Shown: positions 62,113-64,000 of the stretch, piece after piece
Layout of the letters: every line of letters starts with the position of its first letter
Position numbering within the stretch: position 1 is the first letter of the stretch
Source: Candidatus Saccharimonadota bacterium
GTDB taxonomy: Bacteria; Patescibacteriota; Saccharimonadia; Saccharimonadales; Saccharimonadaceae
Assembly (NCBI GenBank): GCA_028286365.1
Contig: JAQBRR010000001.1
Span: forward strand, 372,001 to 436,000
Direction: 5' to 3'
DNA length: 64,000 nt
Program-made: the position numbers and the translations under genes
Notes under the pieces: generated by a model
The model's database searches: none
What the model saw: the letters and a program-made list of their open reading frames with translations, nothing else
What the model was told of the DNA's origin: nothing

Positions 62113-62155
62113 GGGGCTGTAGCTCAGTTGCCTGGGGCATTTATGCCGAAAAAGT
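62113..62155 (+). pseudogene. Truncated tRNA-Ala-like 5' half
   Basis: GGGGCTGTAGCTCAGTTG repeats the first 18 bases of the tRNA-Ala at 62231 with one mismatch, then a D-arm-like closure (GGGGC) and loss of any anticodon or T-arm. A TATACT box at 62094-62099 is correctly placed to transcribe it. Probable tRNA pseudogene, 118 bp before the intact gene. Confidence 0.6.
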
Positions 62156-62230
62156 AATTAATAAGCAACTCTAATCCAAAAACAATTATTGGTTTAGGTT
62201 ACAGAACTGTATGCGAGATGCAATAATTTT

Positions 62231-62307
62231 GGGGCTATAGCTCAGTTGATTAGAGTGCTTCCATGGCATGGAAGAAGTCGAGGGTTTGAGTCCCTCTAGC
62301 TCCACCA
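62231..62307 (+). tRNA. tRNA-Ala(GGC) with altered elbow
   Basis: A 77-nt cloverleaf, acceptor GGGGCTA/TAGCTCC, anticodon loop ATGGCAT (GGC, with the A32-U38 pair typical of this isoacceptor), encoded CCA. The D-loop reads AGTTGATTA and the T-loop TTTGAGT, so G19-C56 is replaced by A19-U56. Confidence 0.95.
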
Positions 62308-62328
62308 AATTTATTAAAAAGGAAATTT

Positions 62329-62535
62329 ATGACGGAAATTGGTGAGTATGTGGATTGGGAAGGCGGATGGGGAGGTACACCATCGAGTGAGCGTTCGGTA
62401 ACAAAACCACAGCCTGAACATGATAGCGATACAGTTGATATATTACCTTCAAATAGCGAATCAGCAGATCGTATTAACCCAAGACGTGTCGGAGGAGTAG
62501 TGACGAGACCTGATCGACCAACTGACTGGGACTAA
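62329..62535 (+). CDS. Small acidic hydrophilic protein, unknown
   Basis: The 68-aa frame between tRNA-Ala and leuS encodes a Gly/Trp-rich start (DWEGGWGGTP), an acidic middle and a basic Pro/Arg-rich end (RPDRPTDWD). AAGGAAA lies about 5 nt before the ATG. No hydrophobic segment and no recognised family. The ribosome site and non-random composition support it modestly. Confidence 0.5.
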   Translation: MTEIGEYVDWEGGWGGTPSSERSVTKPQPEHDSDTVDILPSNSESADRINPRRVGGVVTRPDRPTDWD

Positions 62536-62566
62536 ACCGCCTCTGTAATATAGTCGAGGGTTTTGC

Positions 62567-62572
62567 TATACT
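62567..62572 (+). promoter_or_regulatory. -10 box of leuS
   Basis: TATACT, 9 nt before the ATG at 62582. Confidence 0.55.
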
Positions 62573-62581
62573 GAAAAAGTT

Positions 62582-64000
62582 ATGAAGCGCTATAATCCGT
62601 CCGAAATTGAGCCAAAATGGCAACAAATCTGGGAAGACCAGAAGGTGAATGTTGTTGTTGCTAATCCCGAGAAGCAAAAAATCTATGTCTCGGGGATGTT
62701 CCCGTATCCAAGTGGTGCAGGCATGCATACGGGACACGCGTTCAGTTATTCGATCGTTGATGCAATTGCTCGCTTTCATCGTCAACATGGTCGTAATGTC
62801 CTAAACCCGATGGGCTGGGATACGTTTGGTCTGCCTGCTGAAAATTACGCAATCAAGACTGGAACTGCTCCAGCTGTCGTCACTGCTCAAAATATCGAGA
62901 ACTTCAAAAAGCAATTTAAGCGCATGGGCGTCAGTATCGATTGGTCGCGTGAGCTAAACACTAGTGACCCTGAATATTATCGCTGGACCCAGTGGATCTT
63001 CACGAAATTATTCGAACGTGGCTTGGCGTACCAGAAAGAAAGTATGCAGTGGTGGTGTCCTGTCGACAAGACTGTGCTCGCCAACGAACAAGTTGAGGGT
63101 GGTCATTGTTGGCGTTGTGGTAGCGAAGTCGAAAAGAAGTCGATGAAGCAATGGTTCTTTCGTATTACCAATTATGCAGAGCAATTATTAGTTGAGATTC
63201 CTGATCTGGACTGGCCACAGAAGATCAAAACTGCCCAAACGAACTGGATTGGCAAATCCCAAGGTGCCGAGATTGAATTCAAGATTAACGAATCAGAAGA
63301 CATTATTACCGTTTTTTCTACTCGTCCCGATACGCTGTTCGGTGCAACCTTCGTTGTCTTAGCGCCTGAACACCCACTCAGCAAGCAACTTGCGACCAAG
63401 GACATGCTTGATGCAGTTGATGAGTATATTACAAAAGCTGTTAAGAAGTCAGAAATTGAGCGCATGAATGATACTCGTGAAAAAACAGGTGTTTTTACCG
63501 GATCATATGCAATTAATCCTGCGAGTGGGCAAAAGGTCCCAATTTGGATTGCTGATTACGTATTATCAGGATATGGAACTGGTGCAATTATGGCAGTCCC
63601 AGCTCACGACGAACGTGACTTTGCGTTTGCAGAGAAATATAACTTGCCAATTATTGAAGTTATCGAAAAACCAACTGATGACACCGAGGCGGGAATGTAC
63701 CACGGCGAAGGACCACTGATTAACTCTGATCGATTTGACGGAACGTCATCGAGTGATGCGCGTGAAGAAATTGTCGCATGGCTTGAAGAGCAGGGGACTG
63801 GCCATAGTCAGATTACCTACAAAATGCGTGATTGGCTTATCAGTCGTCAACGCTATTGGGGTGCGCCAATCCCGATCATCCATTGTGATGAGCACGGTGC
63901 GGTGGCTGTACCCGAGGATCAATTACCGGTTGTCCTTCCTGTTATCGAAGATTACGCACCAAAGGGCGACGGTCTATCTGCACTCGCAGCTGCCAGTGAT
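62582..64000 (+). CDS. leuS: Leucyl-tRNA synthetase, 3' truncated by the window
   Basis: LeuRS charges tRNA-Leu. The visible 473 residues start MKRYNPSEIEPKWQQIW and carry the class I HIGH-type motif in GMHTGHAFSY (about 47-50). A zinc-type cysteine cluster follows (WWCPVDKT, HCWRCGSEVEKK), then the editing (CP1) domain with FSTRPDTLFG, YGTGAIMAVPAHDERD, and the return to the catalytic core (WLISRQRYWGAPIP). The frame is open to position 64000; the KMSKS region and anticodon domain lie beyond. Confidence 0.97.
   Translation, partial: MKRYNPSEIEPKWQQIWEDQKVNVVVANPEKQKIYVSGMFPYPSGAGMHTGHAFSYSIVDAIARFHRQHGRNVLNPMGWDTFGLPAENYAIKTGTAPAVVTAQNIENFKKQFKRMGVSIDWSRELNTSDPEYYRWTQWIFTKLFERGLAYQKESMQWWCPVDKTVLANEQVEGGHCWRCGSEVEKKSMKQWFFRITNYAEQLLVEIPDLDWPQKIKTAQTNWIGKSQGAEIEFKINESEDIITVFSTRPDTLFGATFVVLAPEHPLSKQLATKDMLDAVDEYITKAVKKSEIERMNDTREKTGVFTGSYAINPASGQKVPIWIADYVLSGYGTGAIMAVPAHDERDFAFAEKYNLPIIEVIEKPTDDTEAGMYHGEGPLINSDRFDGTSSSDAREEIVAWLEEQGTGHSQITYKMRDWLISRQRYWGAPIPIIHCDEHGAVAVPEDQLPVVLPVIEDYAPKGDGLSALAAASD

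Overview
The window looks like part of a small-genome Patescibacteria (CPR) chromosome, most probably Candidatus Saccharibacteria (TM7). This is an inference from several things seen together. Genes are short and tightly packed with ATGA/GTGA overlaps. The proteins are typical of the group: shortened AlaRS and UvrC, type IV prepilin-like adhesins, a G5/lysozyme-like cell-wall enzyme and a DUF1653 protein. No amino-acid, nucleotide or lipid biosynthesis appears apart from one prenyl synthase. UGA is used as a stop (rsmA, metG, the cysteine desulfurase and others), which argues against the Gracilibacteria and Absconditabacteria, where UGA is glycine.

Layout. 0-8 kb: end of an Rpf/YabE-like cell-wall enzyme, rsmA, a prepilin with beta-propeller-like repeats, metG, tatD, then cysteine desulfurase-YdcF-mnmA (tRNA thiolation). 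8-19.5 kb: alaS, a CNNM-type membrane protein, an FtsA-like ATPase, a membrane protein, ruvX, mltG, a LysM-CHAP hydrolase behind a long structured leader, obg, and a beta-lactamase-fold serine hydrolase. 19.5-20 kb: a strongly promoted, highly structured ncRNA of about 460 nt. 20-31 kb: sbcB, uvrA, dedA, rplY, an ABC exporter, trhO and uvrC. 31-38 kb: a surface cluster (prepilin fused to FN3 and three phage tail-collar repeats, then an anchored FN3 protein), an M24 peptidase, a holin-like protein, secG and a peptide-binding protein. 38.3-41.1 kb: an AT-rich accessory island with a PD-(D/E)XK-like nuclease and other orphan genes. 41-51 kb: three tRNAs, typA, trehalase, rarA, a VanX-type dipeptidase, a hydrolase, murF and ddl. 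51-55 kb: tRNAs and small accessory enzymes. 55-64 kb: lemA-htpX, ligA, a prenyl synthase, an RRM protein, tRNA-Ala and the start of leuS.

How it fits together. Much of the window serves translation (four tRNA synthetases or tRNA-modification systems, seven tRNAs), DNA repair (uvrA, uvrC, ligA, sbcB, rarA, ruvX) and peptidoglycan turnover (Rpf-like, mltG, LysM-CHAP, VanX, murF, ddl). Surface adhesins built on prepilin leaders fit an epibiotic life on another bacterium. The most striking global signal is transcriptional. At least 26 genes carry a TATAAT-like -10 box only 6-12 nt before the start codon, so leaderless mRNA appears to be the default. Shine-Dalgarno leaders are the exception (rplY, lemA and a few others). 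Three of the seven tRNAs carry paired changes at tertiary elbow positions (18-55 or 19-56).
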